Shown here: piece by piece, positions 42,816-52,960 of the stretch
Layout: each line of letters opens with the position of its first letter
Position numbering within the stretch: the stretch's first letter is position 1
DNA from: Histomonas meleagridis
Taxonomy: Eukaryota > Parabasalia > Tritrichomonadida > Dientamoebidae
DNA length: 64,000 bases
Direction of reading: 5' to 3'
NCBI GenBank assembly: GCA_020186115.1
Contig: WSYJ01000144.1
Location: forward strand, 327,393-391,392
Notes under the pieces: model-generated
Database searches by the model: none
What the model saw: only the letters and a program-made list of their open reading frames with translations
What the model was told of the DNA's origin: nothing
Translations under genes and position numbers: made by a program

Positions 42816-43216
42816 TTATAATCCTGATATTAGCATATATCATATCAAAAGCTTATAAAAAATTCATTTAATTTATTTTATTCACTGATACAAAATATAA
42901 TTCACACTAATATTTCGAAAAATAAAATAGATAAAAAAATTATAACATTGAAAGCTAGTTATACAAGGAATATTTAATATCCGAAATGAAGATTAAAATT
43001 ATCAGAGAGTAATCAGAAGAAAAATTAAGAAAGGTTTTGGTGATTAAAAAGTGATTTAATTCAATTTAGAACATTTCAAATAATAATAATAATAATAATA
43101 ATCAATAAAATAAAATGCAAAGGTTAGGGATAATTTTGATGTTTTATTCAATAAAATTTTTTGATCATGGGTGAACAACAAAATTATCTTAATCAAAATT
43201 TTTTTGAGAGGATTAC
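42816..43216. other. Spacer end and BspA 3' flank
   Basis: AT-rich. Inverted-repeat arm R1 starts at 42926. It includes an (AAT)n microsatellite at about 43080-43102, the mirror of that at 40080. Confidence 0.5.
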
Positions 43217-44386
43217 TTAATTATCATCATTTGTATGTGAAAATGAATTTGTTTCATTTGGTGTAAATGTTGGTGTTGGATTCAAAGTACATCCTTCGAT
43301 TGTATCTTTGGTTATTTTTAATTCTCCAAATGTTTTATCTCTATATGTTTTACTTACCATAACAGATTTCGCTAAAACATTTCTAAAGGAATACATTTCA
43401 ATATTTGGAGAAGTTTCACCAAAAAAGTAAATACATTTCAGTATTTTACAATAACCAAATGCAAGAGTTTGAATATCTTTTACATTTTTACCGATGACTA
43501 TTGTTTCCAATTGATGGCAATCATAAAAAAGCTTGTTTTTTAATTTCTATAACAGAGTCAGGAATTACTAATCTTGGAAACGCGCATTCAGAGAATGCAA
43601 AAATTTTTTATAGTATTCACATTTGTTCCTAATGTAATTGATAATAAATTAATACAATTTGTAAATGCACATTTTTCAATAGAAATTACTGAATCAGGAA
43701 GTTTATATTCTTTTGATGGTTTTCCAGTTGGGTAACTTATAATCTTTGTCAAACTCCTATCAAATAAAACACCATCAACTTGTAAATAATGCTGATTGTT
43801 TTCTGAAATGTTTATCATTTGAAGTTTACTGCAGTAAGTAAATGGATTGATTGATATTGAAGTAACTGTACTTGGAATTGTAACATATTGAAGATTAGAG
43901 CATTTATAAAACATAAAGTAACCTATTGACTGAACACCTTCTTCAAAAATTACAGTTTCAAGACTAGTGCACCTATAGAATACTTCTGATCCAACTGTTG
44001 TAAGAGGACCTTTAAAAGTAACACGATTTAATGCTTTACAATCTTGGAATGCAGATTTTCCTAGATCTGTAATACCTTCTCCAACTGAAACTTTTTCTAA
44101 AACATAACAAGAACCAAATGCTTTTTCTCCAATTGTTTTGACTGAGTTACTAATTTCAACAGTACTCAATAAAGGCCAATTATAAAAAGCTTTATTAGGA
44201 ATATTTGTTATTCCACTTGAAATGATAACATGCTTTGCTTTGTTTTTTGTATTCGTCTGTAAATTCACTTGACTTTGTAATTGTTAGTGTTGCCGTAGCG
44301 TCATCAAATTTTTGTACTGAATGAGAAATAAAGATGATAAACATCATGAATGTGAATTTCATATTCATCGAGATCATATTGTTCAA
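43217..44386 (-). CDS. Short BspA-like protein, copy 2
   Basis: Same gene as at 38801 in opposite orientation. Here the frame changes near 44260 (after TDEYK), near 43595 (the A/T run by NTIKNF) and near 43525. The middle, from KNKAKHVIISSGITNIPNKA to the second break, is open, and T5 is kept where copy 1 has T6. The C-terminal part is open to the stop TNDDN. It is probably the same functional state as copy 1. Confidence 0.7.
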
Positions 44387-44666
44387 AGAAGCAATAATAA
44401 TTGTGACCTAAAAAATATTTCGAAAGAAAGATGCCTTTACGTGTTATTTTCAATAGTTTGATTTTTTATGTAAGTCCTTGATTATTTCAAGAAGTTAAAG
44501 CAACACAAAATTCGTGTGAAATCAATACTTTACTAAATGATTTCAAATGATTCAAGTCTAGACTTAAGTTTAATTAAGGATAGACAGCATGCTGTCTTCA
44601 CATACTAATAACTTATATCAAATCAAAATAAAAAATTTAATATATAGAAACATTTTATTCATACAT
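44387..44666. other. Intergenic with palindrome, mirror of 38522-38800
   Basis: It contains AGACAGCATGCTGTCT at 44582-44597. In this copy the tract facing the A15 of copy 1 reads GACTTACAT plus A6 (minus-strand sense). Confidence 0.7.
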
Positions 44667-45386
44667 TTATTCTTTTTGATTTTCTTGTTTCTTTGCTTCT
44701 TTCCACTTTTCAAGATTTGAATTCAATTGTTGAACATTGCATTCAAGTTTCGGCACAGCTTTAGCTACTGCTTGAAACAAAGGCAAACAAACGAAAGTAT
44801 AAAATCCAATTTGACTTTTTGGCTTATCAAGGTGCGCTCTATCATTTAGGTCAGACGTATATTCCATTCCGCGTGCTTTCTCCAAGTCTCCTTGACGAAA
44901 AAATTCTTCGCAAAGAACTTCGCTCCATTTATCAGCCAATTGAAACGGTCGCGCAACATTTGATACGTCGCTACACTTTAAAATTAATTGTAACAACAGA
45001 TTTCTACAATGTGAATCATTCATAGTAAATTTACCTTCCGAGAAAATGTTATCGAATTCTTTTTAATATATCGAAATGCTTTGCCATATCAGTTGCTAAT
45101 ATTAATGAGATGATTAATGACCACATGTTTTTGTTTTCAACAGGTGATAATGAATGAAAAAGATTACATTCATCTTTAGAGATAACATTAATCGCTACTG
45201 AACAATGATGAGTTTCTAAAACACTTTGGTTCTTAAATAAAATCCCAAGTGGCGTTTCGGCTTTAATATTAAATGCATTATTAAACCCATCATGATCAGC
45301 GTCATGACATATAGCGGAAACTATTAATCCGAGAATTTCAAATTTAGTAAGAACTGTATCGAGACCACCTGTAAGTATTTGGAATG
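44667..45386 (-). pseudogene. Phosphodiesterase 3' fragment, copy 2
   Basis: It encodes the last part of the PDEase domain (ILTGGLDTVLTKFEILGLIV, CHDADHDGFNNAFN, ATDMAKHFDIL, CSDVSNVARPFQLADKW) to the stop. The 5' end is cut at the arm boundary, so the HNWRHA motif and GAF domains are missing. One break near 45062 (T5 versus T4 in copy 3) separates the two frames. At the positions where the full gene is broken (37945, 38210) this copy is in frame. Confidence 0.85.
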
Positions 45387-45728
45387 CTCTAGAGCAACAC
45401 AAAATTCGTGTGAAATCAATACTTTACTAAATGATGATCACGATTTCAAATGATTCAAGTCTAGACTTAAGTTTAATTAAGGATAGACAGCATGCTGTCT
45501 TCGCAAAGAACTTCGTTGAAACCCAAAACTGAATAAATTTTAGAATATAGATTCTAACTCTAGATTTAGCCTGTTAGCGCTTCCAGTTCACTCGTAGCAC
45601 AAAATTATTGTGTAGTTTATATTTTAACACGCCCTGTCATTTGCCTTTATTTGTTTGAATTTGACGTTACATTTATTTGAATTTGTTATCAATTCAAAAA
45701 GTGCTTTTTTTGGTCTTGGGGTATTGTA
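45387..45728. other. Junction region and upstream flank
   Basis: It starts with about 65 bp that are the reverse complement of 52961-53026 (including the variant GATGATCACGATTTC), then AAGTCTAGACTT and the 16-bp palindrome (45485-45500). Next comes TCTTCGCAAAGAACTTCG, an 18-bp match to the phosphodiesterase (reverse of about 38264-38282), and then sequence of unknown origin up to the ORF at 45729. No RNA gene is recognised. Confidence 0.6.
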
Positions 45729-46778
45729 ATGAAATCGGTTTTTTTCATTATATTGACTTTTTGTTATTTTAAGAGGTTCACCATGATGAAGAAATATTCC
45801 CTTGTTTTGGCTTTGCTTGCAGTGCGAATAATCTTTTTATTTGATATCTCCAATCAAGCAGTGATTAAAAATTTTGATTATATATTACAATTAGATGATG
45901 TTAAATCAGAATTTTCTTTTATATTTTTACAATTTGAGCCACACACAATAGGTATAATAGTTAATGCAAAAGAAAATGATTCATATTCTAATAAAACACA
46001 ATTACCTTCGACAATCAAATATTTAAACTCAATCTTTGCAACCACTTCGATAAGTTTTAATTTAAATCATCACATTTATCTTATTTACAGGTGCTTTAAA
46101 AATGAAATATTTTTAAGAATTTTTTTTTTTTTTTTCAAATTTCCAATTATAATTTCATATATTTTTCTTGTGTTTATATTTAGCTTATACTTAAATAAGT
46201 CTAAAATATCATTTTCAATTCAAAATCTTTTATTAAATGAAAGTTTAAAAGTTCCATTTGTTTTTGCATTATTTTTTATGAATGCTTTTCAAAAATTTAT
46301 TGGTGAAAATTCTACATTGATCATCAATGATTCCAATGATTTTGAAGATTCAAATAAAAATAATGCTTTTTATGTTATTATTAATGGTGTTGATGAAATT
46401 CCAAATGAAGCATTCAATAATTGTAAAACTATAACTCAAGTTAACATAGGAAATGAAGTTACAAAAATTGGAAATAAAGCATTTTACTTTTGTTCTGATT
46501 TATCAGTTGTTAACTTTGGTGTAAATATAAAAACAATCGGAGAAAGTGCATTCTCAAGTACAAATCTCGATAACATTACAGTTCCAAATTCAGTTGAAAC
46601 AATTGGATACAGAGTGCTTTATGATTGTAATCAATTATTATCAGTTACAATTGGGGCAAATGTACAAATGATTGGAAATGAACAAGTCTCGTCAGAAGCT
46701 CGAACCTCACTAGGTTCGGAACAAGTTTATAAAGCGCCGATTCAACTCAAATGGAGAGCAAGAGTTCAATACTTATAA
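45729..46778 (+). CDS. BspA-like LRR protein, chimeric ORF, copy 1
   Basis: The frame is open for 349 codons. The last 165 codons are BspA-like: a hydrophobic leader (KVPFVFALFFMNAFQKFIGE), LIINDSNDFEDSNKNNAFYV and LRR_5 repeats (IGNKAFYFCSDLSVVNFGVN and others). The first half (MKSVFFIILTFCYFKRF onward) has several hydrophobic segments and no recognised domain, so the real start may be later. After NVQMIGNEQ the LRR is cut and 33 codons of unrelated sequence (ARTSLGSEQVYKAPIQLKWR) lead to the stop. At 46120 a T16 run gives FFFF where copy 2 encodes SAVS. The gene is truncated and may not be functional. Confidence 0.6.
   Translation: MKSVFFIILTFCYFKRFTMMKKYSLVLALLAVRIIFLFDISNQAVIKNFDYILQLDDVKSEFSFIFLQFEPHTIGIIVNAKENDSYSNKTQLPSTIKYLNSIFATTSISFNLNHHIYLIYRCFKNEIFLRIFFFFFKFPIIISYIFLVFIFSLYLNKSKISFSIQNLLLNESLKVPFVFALFFMNAFQKFIGENSTLIINDSNDFEDSNKNNAFYVIINGVDEIPNEAFNNCKTITQVNIGNEVTKIGNKAFYFCSDLSVVNFGVNIKTIGESAFSSTNLDNITVPNSVETIGYRVLYDCNQLLSVTIGANVQMIGNEQVSSEARTSLGSEQVYKAPIQLKWRARVQYL
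46701..46718. repeat. 7-bp stem hairpin at LRR truncation point
   Basis: CGAACCT-CACT-AGGTTCG forms a perfect stem with a 4-nt loop, about 15 bp after the last LRR codon. It is GC-rich for this region and repeated at about 61155-61172. Confidence 0.6.
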
Positions 46779-46979
46779 ATCAAAATTTTTAAAATAAACT
46801 TATTAAGATATAGATATAAAAATTATAAAAAAGAAATGAGTATAATAGAAAAAATATTGGGATTGAAAAAAATTTGTTAATGTGTTAATATTAAAAAAAC
46901 TATAAAAATATGCGTGTAAAAATTATAATTGATAAAAGAAAAGACCAAAAACATGGGGTGAGCGGGTTGTTATTAAATA

Positions 46980-47760
46980 CTTTCCCAAATGAGCATCTGC
47001 TAGCCAGATCTTTGGAATTTTTTCATTTTTTAAATTTTTAATTTTTCTAATTTTTTAATATGACATATTTTATTTTCATGTATGTATTTGAAGATATCAT
47101 TTCGATGGAACTCAATTGCTATTTCATATGCATCCTCAAATGATGAATGATTTCTTCATTTCCACCTGCAATTGCATGTTTACATGTGTTATTTACATTT
47201 GCATTATTCATACGTAAATATTTAAAACATTTAATAGAAGAAAAAAATGCTGTATAATCAATTAATGAAACATTTTTTTTATTAATAAATGAACATCTTT
47301 CATAAAGTGATGGTTCAATTGTTTGATTAAAATCAAAATTTGGTTGTGATGATATTTCTTAAAGTTTTTCTATTTCATCATTTCGAATTATTTTTGCAAT
47401 TTCATTTGGATTAACACATTCTTTGATTAATTTCTTGTTAATTTCCCAATCATTCTTTGAAAGTTCTTTAATGTTTCCCATTTTTGGTTTCAAATAGTCA
47501 TTCTCTTCTGGAATTTTTGGACATGTAAGGTATAAAATATGATTCTTCTCTCACCTGTTCAATTATGTTCGATTCACATAAATTTTCTTGAATCATTCTC
47601 TCAAGAAAATAATTTGATTCTTGATAACATATTTTCAAAATCATTTTTCAAGAAAACTTTATGTATTTTACTTTGTATCTGTTTGTTATCTTCAAATTTT
47701 TTTTATTTCTTTAATGATATTCATATAGACTTTTGAATTATTCATTCCTACTACAAATAA
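46980..47760 (-). pseudogene. DUF3447 remnant, copy 2
   Basis: Same content as 28795-29460 read on the minus strand (LKPKMGNIKELSKNDWEINK, IAKIIRNDEIEKL, IEPSLYERCSFINK), with an extra stop where CTTGAAG became CTTAAAG near 47360. No ankyrin repeats are attached. Confidence 0.6.
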
Positions 47761-47989
47761 TGAATAAATTATTTTACTAATGAATACTGACAATTATTAT
47801 CAAATATATCAAACACTGAAAGAACTACTTGAGCAACATTTTCTTTATTTAAGAAAAATATTTTTTATTGAATAAACTGAATTGTTCATTTTTGTTTTGC
47901 AAAGTCCAGGACAAGTAAAAATTTAGTGAAACAAAATACCAGATCGCTTTAGCTATGATCGGCCCATTCAAAAAGCGAAAATTGAATAG

Positions 47990-48470
47990 GTTATCTAAAC
48001 GTTACAAGAAACCATCAATTCAATAAAGTTTTCGTCTGATTCAGTCACCAGAAAAATCTTCCAAATAGTATTCAATGCACCTGTTACAATGAATGTACCA
48101 ACCATAACAAGAAAAGCAAGTTCACAAGAAGATTATATACCAGGACAACTTTCATAAAATTAATTATTCCTTAATACAAAAGAATGAATTTTATGAATAA
48201 AGCATATATAATACCAAAGGCGAAGCATCCAGTTACTTAATTTTCAGTCCAAATGTACAATTTGAAGGAAAAATTACTAGATTTTACACTTTTGGACAAA
48301 CCAATTTTTGCAACACTTATTACATCTGCTGTTGATTATCTTAGCGTTCGAAAAGGTATCGATATTGATCAACTTAATAGAGAGATTCACGTATTCAAAC
48401 AATTCTTCAATGTTGTATTTAGAATAACGTTGACCATATCATTTTAGGCGCATTTGGTTGTGGAGCATTC
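47990..48470 (+). pseudogene. PARG-like remnant, copy 2
   Basis: Plus-strand copy of the 28046-28530 remnant: FSSDSVTRKIFQIVFNAP, EDYIPGQLS then a stop, a frame change, and from 48253 NLKEKLLDFTLLDKPIFATL, ITSAVDYLSVRKG and, in another frame, DHIILGAFGCGAF. The catalytic region is not recognisable. Confidence 0.5.
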
Positions 48471-48496
48471 CATTATAATCTCAATAAAATTTCGGA

Positions 48497-48778
48497 TAAT
48501 TTAAAGAAATGAGTTGTATTAAATGAAGAGACAAACATCAAACAACTAAAGGCTGTAACAAATGAGTAAGTGAGCGTTAGCGAACAAAATATTGCACTTA
48601 ATTAATAAATTGAAATCATTTAAAGAAATTAACTGTATTGAATGTTAAGATAAACATCAAATGAATAAGTAGGTTGTATTAAATGGATAAATGATTTCCA
48701 AATTCTCAAATGATTTTGAGAGGCGCAGACTCAAAAAGCTCTATCGGTTTGCTGTGGTACTCCAAGATTTACATAAAA
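48497..48778. other. Non-coding joiner segment
   Basis: About 280 bp with repeated AATGAGTAAGTGAG- and AAGAAAT-like phrases. It is present again at about 62951-63237 but absent from the 22-29 kb region, so it joins the two donor-like pieces. No gene is seen. Confidence 0.5.
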
Positions 48779-49907
48779 GAATGATTAAAAATAAAATCAA
48801 ATAAGTTTCCTTGATATAGCATACCGAATTTGTCAAACTTCAAATCAAAAATAAAATTTTATTTAAAACTTTCAATAAATTATCAAAAAAAATTATAATT
48901 CAAAACATTAAGAATAATTTTGTTGTTTTATTCAATGAAAAGGGTATTTTTATGCACGAACACCAAAATTTTGTTCTTTGTTATCATCATTGCTATTATC
49001 ATCTTTAATAATAATCATTTTATCATTATCATTAAATGATCCTTCATTAATTTGATTTCTTTTCTTTCGAATGTAAATTAAAAATGCAATAATTAATGAA
49101 GCAACAATAACGATTCCAATTGCAACTCCAACACCAATATAAAGTTTTGTCTTATCTTCATTTTTAATAACATTGTTTTCAATAATATAAAAACCTGAAT
49201 AAGACATGAAATAATCAGAATAAAGACTAACTGTATAATCATAAATTATAACTGATGTTGAAATATATGTAGATATTGAATTGATATTCGTAAGAATAAA
49301 TGAATTGAAAAATGAACTATAAATACTTAATGTTTGTGTAAGTGATAAAATATATGTCACTGAATATGAATGTGTTAAAGCTACATCAAAAGAATATGTT
49401 TCTGTAAATGTGGAATATGATGAAAATGTATTCGATTTTGTAAGCGTATGTGAATATGACCTTGAACTTGACTTAGTAAAAGTATTTGTTTTAGTTGGTG
49501 TAAATGTTCTTGTTGGTATTGGTTTACATCCTTCAATTGTTTTATTCGTAACATTTAATCCACCAAATGTTTTGTTTTGATATGTTTCATATACCATAAC
49601 AGAATTTGCTAAAATATTACTAAAACAATTCACTCCAATTGTTGGAGAAATATCACCATAAAAATAAATACATTTAAGTGAAACACAAAAACTAAATGCA
49701 AGAGCTTCAATATTTTTCCACATTTTTTCCAATGATAATTGTTTCTAACTTTTCACTTGAAGAAAAGGCACTTAATCGAATTTCTACAACAGAGTTAGGA
49801 ATTGTTATGTTTGTAAATAAACATTCAGAAAATGCATTATTTTTTATAATTTTTGCACTTCTTCCAAATGAAATTGATAATAACTTTATACACATTTCAA
49901 ACGCACT
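48779..49907 (-). repeat. Segment homologous to 22797-23922
   Basis: A direct copy of the 3' flank and C-terminal part of the BspA gene at 22967. Homology stops at ACGCACT (49907), after which unrelated sequence begins. Confidence 0.85.
48950..49907 (-). pseudogene. BspA C-terminal fragment, copy of 22967 gene
   Basis: It keeps the last three or four LRRs (SAFEMCIKLLSISFGRSAK), the stalk, the TM (GVAIGIVIVASLIIAFLIYI) and the tail EQNFGVRA. One frame change at about 49714 (T5 versus T4 at 23734) splits it. The N-terminus and signal peptide are missing. Confidence 0.85.
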
Positions 49908-50214
49908 CTCAAATTTATTTTGTTGTAAATTATTGGCAGCATAATTCAAAGAAAATGAAAAATGTCATTTTGTTATTGTACGATTATTTAAACACAATAA
50001 TGCGAATGATAATGCTATATTAATAGTTCGCTAAACATGTCTGAATTAATAATTCAATTTGATTTCGAAAATGTATTTGATTTAGAAAACTTATTCGATT
50101 TACTAAATAAATATGTTTGTGTTAAAGTATGTGTTGTGTAAATATCTTAAGAACTTCCTTTATTTATAATCACCTGCCCTTTTCATTCATTCATCTCCGA
50201 TATTATCTAATAAA
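49908..50214. other. AT-rich, no gene
   Basis: Unrelated sequence directly after the truncated BspA gene. No feature is recognised. Confidence 0.4.
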
Positions 50215-50985
50215 TAAACATTTATAAGTTTTTTTAAGTGCAAGATAAATTATTTGTACATTTTTACTTTGTAATAACCCACATGAAAGATTCTCGAAAA
50301 ATCCTAAATTAAGATCATATGGGAAAACTTCATTTCCCATCAATTTATTATCAGATCCTATTAGTGAAACAATCGCAGATTGTAAAAATGAAAATTAGAT
50401 ATTTAAAGATAATTCTTTATCATGTTGTGTTATTTGATTAACATTTAATTCTTGATTATTATCGAAACGAATGTTGTTATTATATGAATTAAATTAATCG
50501 TCCATAAATATTTGGAATACAATCACATTAGAAATCAGAAACAATAATATTACTTTTATAAGTAATAAATTTTGTTTTTGTGTCACTATCTGCATAAAAA
50601 ATATTACCATTAAAATTAATATTTTTTTTTCTTCTATTTCAAATGTAATATTAAATTTTTTTTCAATATCATTTATTATTTTTTGAGTTCCAAACATTTT
50701 CCCAGATGGTATTTCTATATTAATATTATTTTTATAGAAATGTTATTAATTTTTATTGTACTATATATATAATGATGATTCCAATCACCTTGTTGAATTT
50801 TACTTAAAATTTCGTTCTCTGAAAGGAACCACTTCGATTAAATACATTATTTTTTGATTTATTATTATAACAATCTATATAATAATGAGTAAAAGGTCTT
50901 GCTGTTTTTACTGTTTCATAGATTGGAAAATCAATATTTTGTTCAGAAATATAACGAATTCAGGTTTGAATATATAACTTAATTA
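50215..50985 (-). pseudogene. Decayed gene of unknown family
   Basis: Several minus-strand frame pieces follow one another: IRYISEQNIDFPIYETVKTA, RPFTHYYIDCYNNKSKNNVF, NEILSKIQQGDWNHHYIYST, GKMFGTQKIINDIEKKFNIT and, further on, AIVSLIGSDNKLMGNEVFPY. The amino-acid texture is that of a real protein, with frameshifts and stops between the pieces. I do not recognise the family. Confidence 0.4.
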
Positions 50986-52960
50986 AAAAATATATTATTA
51001 GGGTTTCATACAAACACTTTTTTAATTTGATGACATCTCCGAATTTTATTGATTCATCTGCAGCAATTATTGCAAAAATAAGGACAAGATAATACTAAAA
51101 AAAAATCATTAAAAATTGTTAATATAATTTCTTTAGTTAATTTTTTTGATTATCAAATTAGAATTCTGATTTAATATGTTTCTAAATCCATAAATAATTT
51201 GTGGGAATGTTAGAATAATTGAATGCAATTGATACTGTGCAATTAACATAAAATACTTTATAATTAGCATGGAATGCTTTAAAGATATTCATTTGTAATA
51301 TATAAGCATTTATAAAAATTTATTTATATATTGATGCTACTAAATTCTAAAAATTTAACAATAAGCAAACTTTTGCAAAATATAAATTTCTAGAAACACA
51401 ACAAAATACAATAATTATACTCAAAATTTAAAGTTTAGAAAATTAATGATTACATAATTTTATTTATATTAATTAAAATATTGAAACCTAATTAAACTCC
51501 GAAGATCATCAAAATAATTAACCAATTTTTTTCGAAAACACCACTCATAAATGTATAATTGATATGAATATTGAGTATAAATCGATCGTCTGAAAGCCAT
51601 TGAATAAACTCTCAATTTGATAGAGTAAAATTTTGATAAATATCTTCCATAGTGTTGATTTTATCGAGAAAATTTCTCATCATGCTGAATTGAAATTTGA
51701 ATCAAAATATTTTCACTGAAAAAGTTATCACACTTTGAATAATCATCCAATAATTCATACTTTCTTAGAGTTATTAGAAAATTTGTGTTGATATAAAAAC
51801 GATTGTTTTTTCAACTTCAAATATTGAATAATATCTCAAAAAGCATATTTTATGACATATTCAATCTATCCATTATAATCCAGCTCGACCTATGTGATTT
51901 ATTGGCAATTTAACCACAATTTCATCATCATCATCATCATCCATTTTACCGATTTTTGTTGAAAGGTCCATTAAAAGTGCATATTTTAAATCATTCTTTT
52001 TGGTGAAATTACGAAAGGAATCTTTGATTGCTATTGAACACAAAATCAACTGTTGGTGTTCAGAAAGAATGTTGATACAAAAAGTGGATTTTTTTTCCCC
52101 TTAAATCGACTTTTTTGAAGAATTTACTGATTCTCTTTTTCCATTCTTGGTCTATAATATTATCATATTATCGACTATATTTATGCAAGGAATCATATAA
52201 AATTTTTTTGCTATTTTGGAGAAAAATTACATTATTTTAAAACTCTTTGACATTGCAAAAACCAATTGGAATTTATACTAAAAAATAAATCTCATGATAT
52301 GCATAAGTTAAATATAAAATTTCATCAAAAAATATGGAAATTTTTGAATCATCACGTATTTCTAAAAAAAATTTTATCATATATTTTTCAATGTTATCCA
52401 AATGTTTAACTGATGTACATATGTTGCTTTGAGTATCTAAGAATTAAAATGATTTTATATTGGAAAAAAATCCACTTTTTTAAAATTTACCTCAAAACAC
52501 CGAAATTTTATTCATTTATATTTACATATGTAGCTTATATTTTTAAATAAAACCTAGACCATTCAAATCAAAATTTCCTGTATGATATTTTTTAATTTAG
52601 CGAAAAAATTTGTACATCACGCTATTATCATCATATTGATTGATTTAGTGAAATTTTGCAAATTTTTGATGAAAAGTGCAGATTTCTAGGTCATTTCTTA
52701 GTATTATAATAATAAATTAATTTTTTATAAATGGATACATAGTGCGCATGTAATGGATATGCTTAACTTGATTTTTCTTTAAATTTTGATTTTTGAAAAT
52801 TATTATCAAATTTCATAATTCTTTTTCCAATCAAGCATATCCATTTAATAGATCATCCAAAAATAAACTTATCTATATCAAAAAAGTTAATCAAAACGAC
52901 TTAGATATCAAGTTATGGTTGATTTTATGATGATTTACGACTCTTAAATAAATTGTTTTT
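50986..52960. other. Two-kilobase AT-rich region without genes
   Basis: No convincing reading frame. There is a (CAT)n tract at about 51920-51945 (ATCATCATCATCATC). The sequence does not match the rest of the window by eye. It ends where arm F2 starts. Confidence 0.5.

Larger units (their letters stand above)
42926..45386 (-). repeat. Inverted-repeat arm R1
   Basis: Reverse complement of arm F1 (37801-40254), nearly identical apart from homopolymer indels. It ends at GGAATG (45386), where GCTCTAGAGCAACAC begins the 7.6-kb block. Confidence 0.9.
46782..48496 (-). repeat. Segment homologous (inverted) to 28040-29745
   Basis: A 1.7-kb segment carries DUF3447 and PARG-like remnants. It matches 28040-29745 in reverse orientation and 61233-62950 directly. 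Left boundary: TTTTTAAAATAAACTTATT. Right boundary: after AATAAAATTTCG. Confidence 0.85.

Noticed and set aside
42551-42871. Open frames N-I-Y-N-R-N and L-L-R-L-Y-I over the minisatellite
   Set aside because: An 18-bp repeat with no stop is open in several frames on both strands; this is a by-product of the period, not a gene. The same applies to 56727-57291.
45540-45620. tRNA-like sequence near CCAGTTCACTCG
   Set aside because: No cloverleaf could be folded by eye and no anticodon arm is apparent.
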